A DNA stretch of 14,332 nt from Spirochaetia bacterium (GTDB lineage: Bacteria; Spirochaetota; Spirochaetia; Treponematales; Treponemataceae), in NCBI GenBank assembly GCA_900769975.1, contig CAAGIR010000022.1, positions 1-14,332 of the forward strand, given 5' to 3'. Below are positions 14,191-14,332 of the stretch, one piece after another (the first letter of the stretch is position 1; each line of letters starts with the position of its first letter). The translations under genes and the position numbers were made by a program. The notes under the pieces were generated by a model. It worked only from the letters and a program-made list of their open reading frames with translations, was not told where the DNA came from and did no database searches.

Positions 14191-14332
14191 TTATTTTGCT
14201 TTAGCTTGTTTTACAAAAGTTTTTACACCTTCAATAACAAGAATAACAGCAAGAACAGCCATACTTGCAGCAAAGAATAACTGGAACCAGTTGCCCCAGA
14301 AGAAAGCACCTTCAGCACCGGCAAACATAAGT
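14191..14332 (-). CDS. C-terminus of an integral membrane protein (partial)
   Basis: Reading the minus strand from the window edge gives 46 codons and a TAA stop at 14191-14193; the start lies outside. The visible part has an aromatic-rich stretch (GAFFWGNWFQLFF), a transmembrane helix ending AVLAVILVIEGV and a short basic cytoplasmic tail ending KTFVKQAKAK. A transporter is likely. The layout, with GNWFQLFF before a last helix and EGVKTF, reminded me of the end of CstA-type carbon starvation/peptide transporters, but this is a weak impression. Confidence 0.65.
   Translation of the reverse strand, partial: LMFAGAEGAFFWGNWFQLFFAASMAVLAVILVIEGVKTFVKQAKAK

Overview
The window looks like a chromosomal segment from a low-GC spirochaete, most likely a Treponema. 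The minus strand carries an uninterrupted flagellar block, flgB-flgC-fliE-fliF-fliG-fliH-fliI-fliJ, the order I recall from treponemal flgB operons. The proteins also look spirochaetal, for example the TGS-containing nucleoside kinase and a FliG with an N-terminal extension. No rRNA, tRNA, CRISPR array or transposase gene was seen.

Layout. Bases 1-961 hold a nested inverted repeat and then a very AT-rich gene for a membrane protein ending in a LuxR-type helix-turn-helix. Bases 962-1248 are non-coding: three perfect hairpins lie between two copies of a ~30 bp direct repeat. Bases 1249-4174 (+) hold ruvA and ruvB, overlapping by one base, and then queA. A 135 bp island, GC-rich and G/A-biased, separates ruvB from queA. 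Bases 4305-5975 (+) encode a three-part protein (TGS, ThrRS-like second domain, uridine-kinase/PRK-like P-loop kinase) behind a good sigma70-type promoter. Bases 6031-13254 (-) are the flagellar operon, which converges on the kinase gene with only 55 bp between stop codons. Bases 13385-14104 (+) encode a metallo-beta-lactamase-fold hydrolase divergent from flgB. Bases 14191-14332 (-) are the C-terminus of a membrane protein that runs off the window.

How the genes work together. RuvA and RuvB form the Holliday-junction branch-migration motor. QueA builds the cyclopentene precursor of queuosine in tRNA. The flagellar block encodes the proximal rod (FlgB, FlgC), the rod/MS-ring adaptor (FliE), the MS ring (FliF), the rotor switch (FliG) and the export ATPase complex (FliH, FliI, FliJ), which together make the core of a periplasmic flagellar motor. 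Short gaps and ribosome-binding sites buried in upstream genes support one co-transcribed, partly coupled unit. A consensus-like sigma70 promoter between fliE and fliF probably gives a second entry point.

Most unusual items: (i) a 48 bp hairpin repeat present twice, about 13 kb apart and in opposite orientation, with all three differences in the loop; (ii) the GC-rich G/A-biased island inside ruvAB-queA; (iii) overlapping divergent promoter candidates between flgB (sigma28-like) and an apparently leaderless hydrolase gene; (iv) loss of all four ThrRS-type metal ligands in the kinase's middle domain; (v) the nested structure at the left edge. I found no clearly new multi-gene system; the novelty candidates are mostly non-coding.
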